A stretch of DNA of 64,000 bases. It comes from Streptomyces liliifuscus (lineage in GTDB: Bacteria > Actinomycetota > Actinomycetes > Streptomycetales > Streptomycetaceae). A model generated the notes under the pieces. It made no database searches. It was not told the origin of the DNA and saw nothing but the letters and a program-made list of their open reading frames with translations. The DNA lies in contig NZ_CP066831.1 of NCBI RefSeq assembly GCF_016598615.1, positions 6,634,001-6,698,000 on the forward strand, in the 5' to 3' direction. The first letter of the stretch is position 1, and each line of letters starts with the position of its first letter. Of the stretch, positions 41,058 to 49,566 are shown one piece after another. Both the position numbers and the translations under genes were made by a program.

Positions 41058-42299
41058 ATGTACGAAGAGCAGCGACCGGAGCAACGCCCTGAGCCACGAC
41101 CCGAGCAGCGAGCAGAGCAGCGATCCGAGCAGCGGGCCGAACAGCGGGCCGAACAGCGCGCCGACCGGCCCGATCACGGTCCCCTCGCCGGGTTCACCGT
41201 CGGTGTGACCGCCGCCCGCCGTGCCGACGAACTCGGAGCCCTGCTCCAGCGGCGCGGCGCCGCCGTCATGCACGCGCCCGCCCTGCGCATCGTGCCCCTC
41301 TCCGACGACAGCGAGCTGCTCGCGGCGACCAAGCAACTGCTCCACGAGGCCCCGGACATCGTGGTCGCGACCACCGCGATCGGGTTCCGCGGGTGGGTCG
41401 AGGCCGCCGACGGGTGGGGGCTGGGCGAGGACCTGCTCGACACACTCCGCGGAGTCGAGCTGCTCGCCCGCGGACCCAAGGTCAAAGGTGCGATACGGGC
41501 CCAGGGGCTGACCGAGGAATGGTCCCCGTCCTCCGAATCCATGGCCGAGGTGCTCGACCGGCTGCTGGAGGAGGGAGTCGAAGGGCGCCGGATCGCCGTC
41601 CAGTTGCACGGTGAGCCGCTGCCCGGGTTCGTCGAGTCGCTGCGGGCCGCGGGCGGGGACGTCGTCGGCGTGCCCGTGTACCGGTGGATGCCGCCGGAGG
41701 ACATCGCCCCCGTCGACCGGCTGCTGGACGCCACGGTCACCCGCGGTGTGGACGCGCTGACCTTCACCAGCGCCCCGGCCGCCGCCTCGCTGCTGGGCCG
41801 CGCCGAGGACCGCGGACTGCTGCCCGAACTGCTCGCCGCCCTCAGCCACGACGTGCTGCCCGCCTGCGTCGGCCCGGTCACCGCGCTGCCGCTGCAGGCC
41901 AGGGGCATCGACACGGTCCAGCCGGAACGCTTCCGGCTCGGCCCTCTCGTACAGGTGCTGTGTCAGGAACTTCCGTCCCGGGCGCGAACGTTGCCGATCG
42001 CCGGTCACCGGGTGGAGATCCGGGGGCACGCCGTGCTGGTGGACGACACACTGCGGCCCGTGCCGCCCGCCGGAATGTCCCTGCTGCGCGCGCTGTCCCG
42101 GCGGCCCGGCTGGGTGGTGGCCCGCGCCGAACTGCTGCGGGCCCTGCCCGGCGCCGGCAAGGACGAGCACGCCGTGGAGACCGCGATGGCCCGGCTGCGT
42201 ACGGCACTGGGGGCGCCCAAGCTCATCCAGACCGTCGTCAAGCGCGGCTACCGGCTGGCGCTCGACCCGGTGGCCGACTCCAAGTACGGCGACGACTGA
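41058..42299 (+). CDS. nnaR: NnaR-like nitrate regulator: HemD-like domain plus winged helix
   Basis: About 413 aa. The ATG at 41058 gives MYEEQRPEQRPEPRPEQRAEQ; a GTG at 41019 would add 13 residues. The N-terminal 35 residues are EQR/PEQR repeats. A uroporphyrinogen-III synthase-like domain follows (about 43-305: GFTVGVTAARRADELGALLQRRG ... ACVGPVTALPLQARGI). It ends in an OmpR-type winged helix (about 320-405: PPAGMSLLRALSRRPGWVVARAELLRAL ... TVVKRGYRLAL). HemD enzymes lack the winged helix. Next to narK this is the NnaR architecture, a co-activator with GlnR of nitrate/nitrite assimilation. Catalysis of uroporphyrinogen-III is doubtful. Confidence 0.88.
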   Translation: MYEEQRPEQRPEPRPEQRAEQRSEQRAEQRAEQRADRPDHGPLAGFTVGVTAARRADELGALLQRRGAAVMHAPALRIVPLSDDSELLAATKQLLHEAPDIVVATTAIGFRGWVEAADGWGLGEDLLDTLRGVELLARGPKVKGAIRAQGLTEEWSPSSESMAEVLDRLLEEGVEGRRIAVQLHGEPLPGFVESLRAAGGDVVGVPVYRWMPPEDIAPVDRLLDATVTRGVDALTFTSAPAAASLLGRAEDRGLLPELLAALSHDVLPACVGPVTALPLQARGIDTVQPERFRLGPLVQVLCQELPSRARTLPIAGHRVEIRGHAVLVDDTLRPVPPAGMSLLRALSRRPGWVVARAELLRALPGAGKDEHAVETAMARLRTALGAPKLIQTVVKRGYRLALDPVADSKYGDD

Positions 42300-42829
42300 C
42301 GACCGCTCCGGCCGTGCCGCCCGTACAGCACCAGAGCCTGCGCCAGCAGGCCGAACGCCACGACGTGCAGTACGGCGCGTACGACGTTCCAGGCCACCCA
42401 CGGGTCCTCGAACCTCTCGCGCACGGCGGCCGGATCGGCCGTCGTGGCCGGATTCCCGGCGTCCATGATCTCGTTGTTCAGCGGGATGTTGAAGACGACG
42501 GTGACCAGGAACGCGAGCGCGTACACGACGAGTGCCGCGAAGACCCACACCCGGACCCGTGGCGAGCCGCGCAACTGCCAGGCCGAGAAGGCCGTGAGCA
42601 GCAGGGCGCCGTTGAAGCTCAGCAGGAACACCGGGTTCTGGATGACGTCGTTGATGTTCTGGATGACCTCGATGTAGACGCGGTCGTCGCTGCGGGCCAG
42701 CGCCGGCATCACGTTGTTCGCGTACGCGTAGAAGAGCCCGGCGACCAGACCCGTGACGACCGTGGCCGCGACCAGTACACCCCCGGCGGTCGAACGCCGC
42801 CCCTTGTTGCTCTCTGTGGTGGTTGCCAT
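42248..42829 (-). CDS. DUF1772-type membrane protein
   Basis: A 193-aa protein with four hydrophobic helices: GGVLVAATVVTGLVAGLFYAYANNVMPALA, VFLLSFNGALLLTAFSAWQL, VWVFAALVVYALAFLVTVVFNIPLNNEI, and VAWNVVRAVLHVVAFGLLAQALVLYG. The FNIPLNNEI and W-x-x-W-N segments are typical of DUF1772 (anthrone oxygenase-like) proteins. Its 3' end overlaps the 3' end of nnaR by 52 nt on the opposite strand. Function unknown; family members in bacteria are mostly uncharacterised. Confidence 0.8.
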   Translation of the reverse strand: MATTTESNKGRRSTAGGVLVAATVVTGLVAGLFYAYANNVMPALARSDDRVYIEVIQNINDVIQNPVFLLSFNGALLLTAFSAWQLRGSPRVRVWVFAALVVYALAFLVTVVFNIPLNNEIMDAGNPATTADPAAVRERFEDPWVAWNVVRAVLHVVAFGLLAQALVLYGRHGRSGRQSSPYLESATGSSASR

Positions 42830-43072
42830 GTCTTTCAGTCAACCGGCGGGTCCCGGCGGACGACATGCTTCGGACGCGCGCCCGCATAAGCGGACGTCCA
42901 GCGGGGAGAGCCGGGCGGCGCGAGGGAGGGTACGGCCCGGCGCGGGGCTTCCCGCCGCGCGCGGGGGAAGGCACTGTAGGGAGTACGGGCCCTGCACGGC
43001 CCCCTCCCGTACCCCCACTCACGACCACTCACCGACCCCGCATGGCGGCAACCCCAAGGCGGTGACAGGCAC

Positions 43073-43672
43073 ATGGCACTGGGCACGGCCACAGCCACGG
43101 CCTCGTACGAGCTGCGGTTCGACTCCGGACGGATCTGTCTCGATCTCCTGGCGACCACGCACCCCGAGGAACGGCTCGACTCGGCGGAGCCGTTGCGGGC
43201 CTGGATCACCGGATCCGGACTCGTCCCGGCGGGCACACCGCTCGCGTCCGTCGACTCCTCCTGGCTCGTCGGATTTCGCGAACTACGCAGCCATATAGGC
43301 CAGTTGGTGCGTTCTGAGCCCTCCAGGGACTCCCGGCCCTTCGTCATCGCGCTGGCCCGCGTGAACGAACTCGCCCGCACCGCACCGCCCGTGCCGAACG
43401 CGGTGTGGGACGCCGGAGGCTCGCTCGTACGCGCCCTGGACGGCCCGCCGGCCCCCGCCGCGCTGCTCGCCGCCGTCGCCCGTGACACAGTGGAGCTGCT
43501 GACGGATCCGGCCGCCCGCGCGAGCATTCGGCAGTGTGAGGGAGACAACTGCCCCATCGTGTACCTGGATACGTCCAGAGGGCGTCGTCGCAGGTGGTGC
43601 TCCAGTGAGGTGTGCGGGAACCGCGAACGCGTTGCCAGGCACCGGCGCAGAGCAGCCCTCGCGCGGGCTTAG
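43073..43672 (+). CDS. CGNR zinc-finger (ABATE domain) protein
   Basis: A 199-aa protein. An N-terminal ABATE domain (YELRFDSGRICLDLLATTHP...) precedes a C-terminal CGNR zinc finger: IRQCEGDNCPIVYLDTSRGRRRRWCSSEVCGNRERVARHRRR, with the four cysteines and the CGNR motif intact. Such proteins are putative DNA-binding regulators of stress or detoxification genes. It stands alone with about 140 bp to the sigma-factor gene. Confidence 0.93.
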   Translation: MALGTATATASYELRFDSGRICLDLLATTHPEERLDSAEPLRAWITGSGLVPAGTPLASVDSSWLVGFRELRSHIGQLVRSEPSRDSRPFVIALARVNELARTAPPVPNAVWDAGGSLVRALDGPPAPAALLAAVARDTVELLTDPAARASIRQCEGDNCPIVYLDTSRGRRRRWCSSEVCGNRERVARHRRRAALARA

Positions 43673-43813
43673 AGTTCCTCCGTGAAGGAGAGCCCCCAAC
43701 TTCCCCACACTCTCCTCACAAAGAATGCCCGTCACTTTGAACACAGCCGCGCCTGCGCCCGTATCCCGGGATGAGCGACCGACTGGGGGATCCCCCGGAC
43801 ACCGGAGGTAGGC

Positions 43814-44389
43814 GTGCGCAAGGATTCCGCCGTGGCCGATGAACGATTGCCGAGGGCCCGACATCGTATGTCCCAGCCCTCGGAGCCGGACGAGGAGCTG
43901 ATGCGTGCGCTCTACCGTGAACACGCCGGGCCTCTGCTCGCCTATGTGCTGCGGCTGGTCGCCGGGGACCGGCAGCGCGCGGAGGACGTCGTACAGGAGA
44001 CGCTCATCCGTGCGTGGAAGAACGCCGGGCAGCTCAACCGAGCTACCGGTTCGGTACGCCCCTGGCTGGTGACGGTCGCTCGGCGCATCGTCATCGACGG
44101 GCACCGCAGCCGGCAGGCCCGGCCGCAGGAGGTGGACCCGTCGCCGCTGGAGGTCATTCCCGCGGAGGACGAGATCGACAAGGCGTTGTGGCTGATGACA
44201 CTCTCTGACGCGCTCGACGACCTGACCCCCGCCCACCGGGAGGTACTGGTCGAGACGTACTTCAAGGGGCGTACCGTAAACGAGGCCGCCGAAACCCTGG
44301 GGATACCCAGCGGCACGGTGCGCTCACGGGTGTTCTATGCCCTGCGTTCGATGAAGCTCGCACTGGAGGAGCGGGGGGTGACGGCATGA
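43814..44389 (+). CDS. ECF RNA polymerase sigma factor (SigL-like)
   Basis: A 191-aa sigma-70 family factor. The GTG at 43814 has GGAGGT 4 nt upstream. Region 2 is LMRALYREHAGPLLAYVLRLVAGDRQRAEDVVQETLIRAWKN, and region 4 is LDDLTPAHREVLVETYFKGRTVNEAAETLGIPSGTVRSRVFYALRSMK. Its stop overlaps the start of a zinc-binding anti-sigma factor by 4 nt, the classical cognate arrangement. The controlling signal is unknown. Confidence 0.93.
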   Translation: MRKDSAVADERLPRARHRMSQPSEPDEELMRALYREHAGPLLAYVLRLVAGDRQRAEDVVQETLIRAWKNAGQLNRATGSVRPWLVTVARRIVIDGHRSRQARPQEVDPSPLEVIPAEDEIDKALWLMTLSDALDDLTPAHREVLVETYFKGRTVNEAAETLGIPSGTVRSRVFYALRSMKLALEERGVTA

Positions 44390-45198
44390 GCACATACGGG
44401 GGATACGGAACGGGTAGTCCTGGACCCATGCAAAGTTCGCAAGGGCAGGGCGATGTGCACGAGACGGTTGGTGCCTATGCGCTCGGCATCCTCGACGACG
44501 CCGAAGCCACCGCCTTCGAGGCGCACCTCGCGACCTGCGAGTGGTGCGGCCAGCAACTCGACGAACTCGCCGGCATGGAGCCGATGCTCGCCGCCCTGGC
44601 GGATCTGCCGGCGGCCCAGGGCACACCTGCCATCGGTGAGTCGCTTTCCGCCCGCCCGAGCCCACAGCTCGCGGACCGGCTGGTCGGCGAAGTCGTGGAG
44701 CGTCGGGTCAAGGCGAAGAGGAGCCGTCGCGCCTTCTTCGGGCTCGCGGCCTCACTGATCATCGGCGGCCCCATCGTCGCGATCGCGGCCACCGGCGGCG
44801 ACACGGCCCAGGAGGCCAAGCCCCTGCAGTCCGCCAGTCCCGCCAAGGACGCCTTCACGCACATGACCGACAAGGTCGAGGCCACGGACCCGACCACCAA
44901 GGTCAGCGCCGTGGTGGGCATGGAGGGCAAGGCCTGGGGCACCCATTCGGTCCTGGAGCTGAAGAACGTCAAGGGGCCGGAGAAGTGCTCCCTCATCGCC
45001 GTCGGCAAGAACGGTGAGCGGGAGACGGCCACCACCTGGGCGGTCCCGAAGTGGGGCTACGGCATCAAGAACGCCACGACGGAGCAGGCCAAGAACCCGC
45101 TCTACGTACACGGTGGCGTCGCCATGAACCCCGAGGACATCGACCACTTCGAGGTCATGACCTTCGCCGGCAAGAAGCTGGTCGAGGTCGACGTGTAG
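44386..45198 (+). CDS. Zinc-binding anti-sigma factor, single-pass membrane protein
   Basis: A 270-aa protein coupled to the sigma gene (ATGA). The N-terminal zf-HC2/ZAS domain reads HETVGAYALGILDDAEATAFEAHLATCEWCGQQL, with the His-x3-Cys-x2-Cys motif (HLATCEWC). A basic stretch (RRVKAKRSRRAF) precedes one transmembrane helix (FFGLAASLIIGGPIVAIAATG, about 115-135). The extracellular domain (about 140-270) is beta-rich (LELKNVKGPEKCSLIAVGKNGERETATTW). It should hold the ECF sigma factor inactive at the membrane and release it on an envelope signal. Confidence 0.9.
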   Translation: MSTYGGYGTGSPGPMQSSQGQGDVHETVGAYALGILDDAEATAFEAHLATCEWCGQQLDELAGMEPMLAALADLPAAQGTPAIGESLSARPSPQLADRLVGEVVERRVKAKRSRRAFFGLAASLIIGGPIVAIAATGGDTAQEAKPLQSASPAKDAFTHMTDKVEATDPTTKVSAVVGMEGKAWGTHSVLELKNVKGPEKCSLIAVGKNGERETATTWAVPKWGYGIKNATTEQAKNPLYVHGGVAMNPEDIDHFEVMTFAGKKLVEVDV

Positions 45199-45280
45199 GC
45201 GATCAAGAGCGGAAACGTAGCCTCACGGGCTCCCCTTCGCGTACGGTTGACGGCTGCCATGCACGTCAGAAGGGGGCCCG

Positions 45281-47734
45281 GTGGCCGCTCAGGTTCAGCA
45301 GGAAACGGCGTTCGATCCGGTGGGCGACTCCGTGCGCGACCGCGAGATCGGCGTCGAACAGGAACACCTGGACCGGGTGTACCAGCGCCTCGAGGAAAAG
45401 ATCCACGAGGCGGAGTTCCTGATGAACGACGCCGCCCAGCGCGGCCAGGTCGGTACACCCGGAGCACTCGCGGAGCGTGACGCGCAGGTGTTCCGGGCGG
45501 GGATCCACCTCAACCGCCTGAACAACGAGTTCGAGGACTTCCTCTTCGGAAGGATCGACCTCCTCGCCGGCAAGGACGGCAAGAAGGGCCCGGACGGCGC
45601 GTACACGGCGGTGGAACCCGCCGAGGGCGCCGTACGGCCCGACAACACCGCGGAGATCGCGGAGACCCTCCACATCGGCCGTATCGGCGTCCTGGACTCG
45701 GACTACGCGCCGCTGGTCATCGACTGGCGGGCCCCGGCGGCCGCGCCGTTCTACCGCTCCACACCGGTCGATCCCGGCCGGGTGGTACGCCGCAGGGTCA
45801 TCCGCTCCAAGGGCCGCAGGGTCCTCGGGGTCGAGGACGACCTGATGCGCCCGGAGCTGAAAGCTTCCCTCTCCGGCCGCGAACTGCCGGTGATCGGTGA
45901 CGGCGCGCTGATGGCCGCGCTCGGCCAGGCCCGCAGCCACACCATGCGGGACATCGTCGCCTCCATCCAGGCCGAGCAGGACCTGGTCATCCGGGCACCC
46001 GCCGCCTCCGTCACGTACGTGGAGGGCGGGCCGGGCACCGGCAAGACGGCGGTCGCCCTGCACCGGGCCGCCTACCTGCTCTACCAGGACCGCAGGCGGT
46101 ACGCGGGCGGCATCCTGATCGTCTCGCCCACGCCCCTGCTGGTCGCGTACACCGAGGGCGTCCTGCCGTCGCTCGGCGAGGAGGGCCAGGTCGCCATCCG
46201 CGCGGTCGGCTCCCTGGTCGACGGCGCCGAGGCCACGCTGTACGACTCCCCGGCGGTGGCCCGCGCCAAGGGCTCGTACAGGATGCTCAAGGTGCTGCGG
46301 AAGGCGGCGCGAGGGGCACTGGAGGCGCCGGGCGGACCCGGCCAGGGGCCCGCGCGCGGCAGGCGGAACGGGCAGGCCAGCCGCAACGGCCACAACGGTC
46401 AGGCCGGTCAGCTCGCGTTCGGCGACCCGGAGGACGGCTTCGCCGACGCCGACGACTCCGACGACGAATCGCAGGCTCCCTCCGCCGTATCCACCACCCG
46501 TCTCCGCGTCGTCGCCTTCGGGCGCCGGCTGGAGCTGGAGGCGCCCGAGCTGGACCGGATCCGCCAGAACGCGCTCTCGGGGACCGCCCCCGTGAACCTG
46601 CTGCGCCCGCGCGCCCGCAAGCTGCTGCTCGACGCCCTCTGGTCGCGGTCCGGCGCCGGGACCCGGCACACGGACCCCGAGCTGGCGGCCGAGCTGCGCT
46701 CCTCGTTCGACGAGGACGTCAGCTCCGAGGACAGCTTCATCGCGTTCGTCGACGCCTGGTGGCCCGAGCTGGCACCGAGTGCCGTTCTGGAGGCGATGGC
46801 CGACGAGAAACGGCTCGGCCGCTGGGCACGGCGGATCCTCAACCCCGGTGAGGTACGGCGGGTCGCCCGCTCCCTCAAGCGGGACGGCCTCTCCGTGCAC
46901 GACGTGGCCATGCTCGACGAGCTCCAGGCGATCCTCGGCACGCCGGCCCGCCCCCGCAAGAAGCGGGACCTCGACCCGCTCGACCAGCTGACGGGCCTGG
47001 AGGAGCTCATGCCCGTACGCGAGGAGTCGCAGCGCGAGCGGGCCGAGCGGCTGGCCCAGGAGCGTACGGAGTACGCGCACGTCATCGTCGACGAGGCGCA
47101 GGACCTCACGCCCATGCAGTGGCGCATGATCGGCCGCCGGGGCCGGCACGCCACGTGGACGGTGGTCGGCGACCCCGCCCAGTCCTCGTGGTCGGACCCG
47201 GACGAGGCCGCCGAGGCCCGTGACGAGGCCCTCGGCACCCGCCCGCGCCGCCGCTTCACGCTCACCGTGAACTACCGGAACCCGGCCGAGATCGCCGAGC
47301 TCGCCGCCAAGGTCCTGGCCCTGGCCATGCCCGGCTCGACCTCCCCGTCCGCGGTGCGCTCCACGGGCGTACGGCCGCGGTACGCGGTCGTACGGGACTC
47401 CCTGGCCAAGACCGTGCGGGAGGAGGCGGCGCGGCTGCTCGACCAGGTCGACGGCACGGTCGGTGTCGTCGTCGCCATGAACCGCCGCGCCGAGGCCGCG
47501 CGCTGGCTCGCGGGGCTCGGCGACCGCGTGGTGGCGCTCGGCAGCCTGGAGGCGAAGGGCCTGGAGTACGACGCCACGGTGGTCGTCTCCCCGGCGGAGA
47601 TCGCCGACGAGTCGCCGGCCGGGCTGCGTGTGCTGTACGTGGCGCTGACACGGGCCACCCAGCAGCTCACCGTCGTCTCGGCCGACCGCGACGAACCGGA
47701 CGCGAACGGGGTGCCGGACCTGCTGCGGGACTGA
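45281..47734 (+). CDS. helD: HelD-type RNA polymerase recycling ATPase
   Basis: This 817-aa protein is related to UvrD/Rep helicases. The GTG at 45281 has AGGGGG 4 nt upstream. The long helical N-terminal arm (about 25-90) is the segment that enters the polymerase secondary channel. Walker A is EGGPGTGKTAVALHRAAYLLY (about 249-260), Walker B-like HVIVDEAQDLTPMQW (about 600), then VVGDPAQSSW and LTVNYRNPAEIAELA, with the C-terminal AKGLEYDATVVV. A Gly/Asn/Gln-rich insert lies at about 345-390. HelD removes stalled RNA polymerase from DNA and nucleic acids and can give rifampicin tolerance in actinobacteria. I saw no rifamycin-associated element upstream. Confidence 0.9.
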   Translation: MAAQVQQETAFDPVGDSVRDREIGVEQEHLDRVYQRLEEKIHEAEFLMNDAAQRGQVGTPGALAERDAQVFRAGIHLNRLNNEFEDFLFGRIDLLAGKDGKKGPDGAYTAVEPAEGAVRPDNTAEIAETLHIGRIGVLDSDYAPLVIDWRAPAAAPFYRSTPVDPGRVVRRRVIRSKGRRVLGVEDDLMRPELKASLSGRELPVIGDGALMAALGQARSHTMRDIVASIQAEQDLVIRAPAASVTYVEGGPGTGKTAVALHRAAYLLYQDRRRYAGGILIVSPTPLLVAYTEGVLPSLGEEGQVAIRAVGSLVDGAEATLYDSPAVARAKGSYRMLKVLRKAARGALEAPGGPGQGPARGRRNGQASRNGHNGQAGQLAFGDPEDGFADADDSDDESQAPSAVSTTRLRVVAFGRRLELEAPELDRIRQNALSGTAPVNLLRPRARKLLLDALWSRSGAGTRHTDPELAAELRSSFDEDVSSEDSFIAFVDAWWPELAPSAVLEAMADEKRLGRWARRILNPGEVRRVARSLKRDGLSVHDVAMLDELQAILGTPARPRKKRDLDPLDQLTGLEELMPVREESQRERAERLAQERTEYAHVIVDEAQDLTPMQWRMIGRRGRHATWTVVGDPAQSSWSDPDEAAEARDEALGTRPRRRFTLTVNYRNPAEIAELAAKVLALAMPGSTSPSAVRSTGVRPRYAVVRDSLAKTVREEAARLLDQVDGTVGVVVAMNRRAEAARWLAGLGDRVVALGSLEAKGLEYDATVVVSPAEIADESPAGLRVLYVALTRATQQLTVVSADRDEPDANGVPDLLRD

Positions 47735-47828
47735 CCGGGCCCCGGCTCGCGGCCCGGTTCCGGCCCGCCCAGCGGGCCGGACCGGACCTCGCCGGAAGAA
47801 CCTTCTCCGTGAACCTCCGGTACGGGAA

Positions 47829-47856
47829 TTGCCTTACGGGGATCGTTTGTTACGGT
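47829..47856 (+). promoter_or_regulatory. Putative promoter of a leader or small RNA
   Basis: TTGCCT at 47829-47834 and TACGGT at 47851-47856 are 16 bp apart. The start would lie near 47863. Confidence 0.45.
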
Positions 47857-47862
47857 TGGTGT

Positions 47863-48021
47863 GGCACCGGCCCGATCCAAGCCCCCGGGCCCAACCTTCG
47901 TCGCTACGAGCGACCACTTGCCGCGAGGCGAGCATGGCGGGTCGGTGTCATTGAACGAGTTCCGCTCGACATGTCGTGAGCGGAAGAGAGGTCCCTGTCA
48001 CCCAGTGACAGGGGCCTCTCT
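47863..48021 (+). ncRNA. Candidate small RNA or attenuator leader
   Basis: From the predicted start near 47863 to the terminator at 48021 is about 160 nt. It contains a possible six-codon reading frame (ATG 47934, MAGRCH, TGA 47952-47954) behind GAGG. The unit ends in a strong hairpin, well before the malic enzyme ATG at 48151. It could be a free small RNA, or a leader whose terminator controls the malic enzyme gene. The exact ends are guesses. Confidence 0.4.
47985..48021 (+). terminator. Strong hairpin terminator between helD and the malic enzyme gene
   Basis: A 16-bp stem (47985-48000 with 48006-48021, one G-U) and 5-nt loop, followed by TTGATTG. It lies 250 bp after helD and 130 bp before the malic enzyme gene. 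Confidence 0.85.
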
Positions 48022-48150
48022 TTGATTGAGAACAAAACGTTCGCAATCCGGGGCGGCTACCACGTACTCCGCGGTAGGTGCGACGATCGGACGGCAAACC
48101 CGCGAACCAGTAGCGCTCGCAGTACCCGGTGAAAGCAGAGGAAGTCGGCC

Positions 48151-49566
48151 ATGGCAACGGCGCCCAGCGTCTCCTACTCGATTACGGTCCGGTTGGAGGT
48201 GCCCGCGAGCGGAACCGCGGTCTCCCAGATCACCACGGCCGTGGAGTCCCACGGAGGCTCGGTGACCGGCCTCGACGTGACGGCCTCCGGCCACGAGAAG
48301 CTCCGGATCGACGTCACCATCGCGGCGTCGTCCACGGCGCACGCGGACGAGATCGTCGAGCAGCTGCGCGGCATCGAGGACGTCACGCTCGGCAAGGTGT
48401 CCGACCGTACGTTCCTGATGCACCTCGGCGGCAAGATCGAGATGCAGTCCAAGCACCCGATCCGCAACCGTGACGACCTCTCGATGATCTACACCCCGGG
48501 CGTGGCCCGCGTGTGCATGGCGATCGCCGAGAACCCCGAGGACGCCCGCCGTCTGACCATCAAGCGCAACACCGTCGCGGTCGTGACGGACGGCTCGGCG
48601 GTGCTGGGCCTGGGCAACATCGGCCCGATGGCCGCCATGCCGGTCATGGAGGGCAAGGCGGCCCTCTTCAAGCGCTTCGCCGACATCGACGCCTGGCCGC
48701 TGTGCCTGGACACCCAGGACACCGACGAGATCGTCGCGATCGTCAAGGCGATCGCCCCGGGCTTCGCGGGCATCAACCTCGAGGACATCTCGGCCCCGCG
48801 CTGCTTCGAGATCGAGGCCCGCCTCCGTGAGGCCCTCGACATCCCCGTTTTCCACGACGACCAGCACGGCACGGCGATCGTCGTGCTCGCGGCCCTCACG
48901 AACGCGCTGCGCGTGGCGGGCAAGGCGATCGGTGACATCCGGGTCGTCATGTCCGGCGCGGGCGCGGCCGGTACGGCCATCCTGAAGCTGCTGCTCGCCG
49001 CCGGCGTCAAGCACGCCGTCGTCGCCGACATCCACGGTGTCGTGCACGCGGGCCGTGAGGACCTGGTGAAGGCCGCCGCCGACTCGCCGCTGCGGTGGAT
49101 CGCCGACAACACCAACCCCGAAGGGGTCACGGGGACGCTCAAGGAGGCCGTGCGCGGCTCGGACGTCTTCATCGGTGTCTCGGCCCCGAACGTGCTGGAC
49201 GGCGACGACGTGGCCGCCATGGCCGAGGGCGCCATCGTGTTCGCGCTCGCGAACCCCGACCCCGAGGTCGACCCGGCGATCGCCCGCCAGACCGCGGCCG
49301 TCGTGGCCACCGGCCGCTCCGACTTCCCGAACCAGATCAACAACGTGCTGGTCTTCCCGGGTGTCTTCCGCGGTCTGCTGGACGCCCAGTCCCGCACGGT
49401 CAACACGGAGATGATGCTTGCGGCCGCAACCGCCCTGGCGGACGTGGTGACCGAGGACGAGCTCAACCCGAACTACATCATCCCCAGCGTCTTCAACGAC
49501 AAGGTCGCGGGCGCGGTCGCCGGCGCGGTCCGCACCGCGGCGAAGGCGGCGGGCGCGACGGCCTGA
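48151..49566 (+). CDS. NAD-type malic enzyme (malate oxidoreductase) with N-terminal ACT domain
   Basis: A 471-aa enzyme that converts malate to pyruvate and CO2. An ACT-like regulatory domain occupies about 8-85 (SYSITVRLEVPASGTAVSQITTAVESHGG). The malic enzyme part follows, with YTPGVARVC (the catalytic Tyr region), KRNTVAVVTDGSAVLGLGNIGP (substrate-binding Lys), DDQHGTAIVVLAAL (metal-binding Asp) and the dinucleotide fold VVMSGAGAAGTAILKLLL. The short form with an ACT domain is the one usually NAD-dependent in Streptomyces. It can supply pyruvate during growth on C4 acids. The cofactor is inferred. Confidence 0.92.
   Translation: MATAPSVSYSITVRLEVPASGTAVSQITTAVESHGGSVTGLDVTASGHEKLRIDVTIAASSTAHADEIVEQLRGIEDVTLGKVSDRTFLMHLGGKIEMQSKHPIRNRDDLSMIYTPGVARVCMAIAENPEDARRLTIKRNTVAVVTDGSAVLGLGNIGPMAAMPVMEGKAALFKRFADIDAWPLCLDTQDTDEIVAIVKAIAPGFAGINLEDISAPRCFEIEARLREALDIPVFHDDQHGTAIVVLAALTNALRVAGKAIGDIRVVMSGAGAAGTAILKLLLAAGVKHAVVADIHGVVHAGREDLVKAAADSPLRWIADNTNPEGVTGTLKEAVRGSDVFIGVSAPNVLDGDDVAAMAEGAIVFALANPDPEVDPAIARQTAAVVATGRSDFPNQINNVLVFPGVFRGLLDAQSRTVNTEMMLAAATALADVVTEDELNPNYIIPSVFNDKVAGAVAGAVRTAAKAAGATA

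Larger units (their letters stand above)
47735..48150. other. helD-malic enzyme intergenic region
   Basis: This 416-base region holds the promoter, candidate small RNA and terminator described separately. The last 130 bases, including GAGGAAG about 10 nt before the ATG, form the leader of the malic enzyme gene. No protein gene longer than six codons is credible. Confidence 0.55.

Noticed and set aside
41058-42299. Annotation of the narK-linked gene as the heme enzyme uroporphyrinogen-III synthase
   Set aside because: The C-terminal winged-helix domain and the narK context indicate the NnaR-type regulator; no other heme genes are nearby.
45199-45280. Rifamycin-associated element upstream of helD
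   Set aside because: No inverted repeat of the expected form exists in the 82 bp before the gene.
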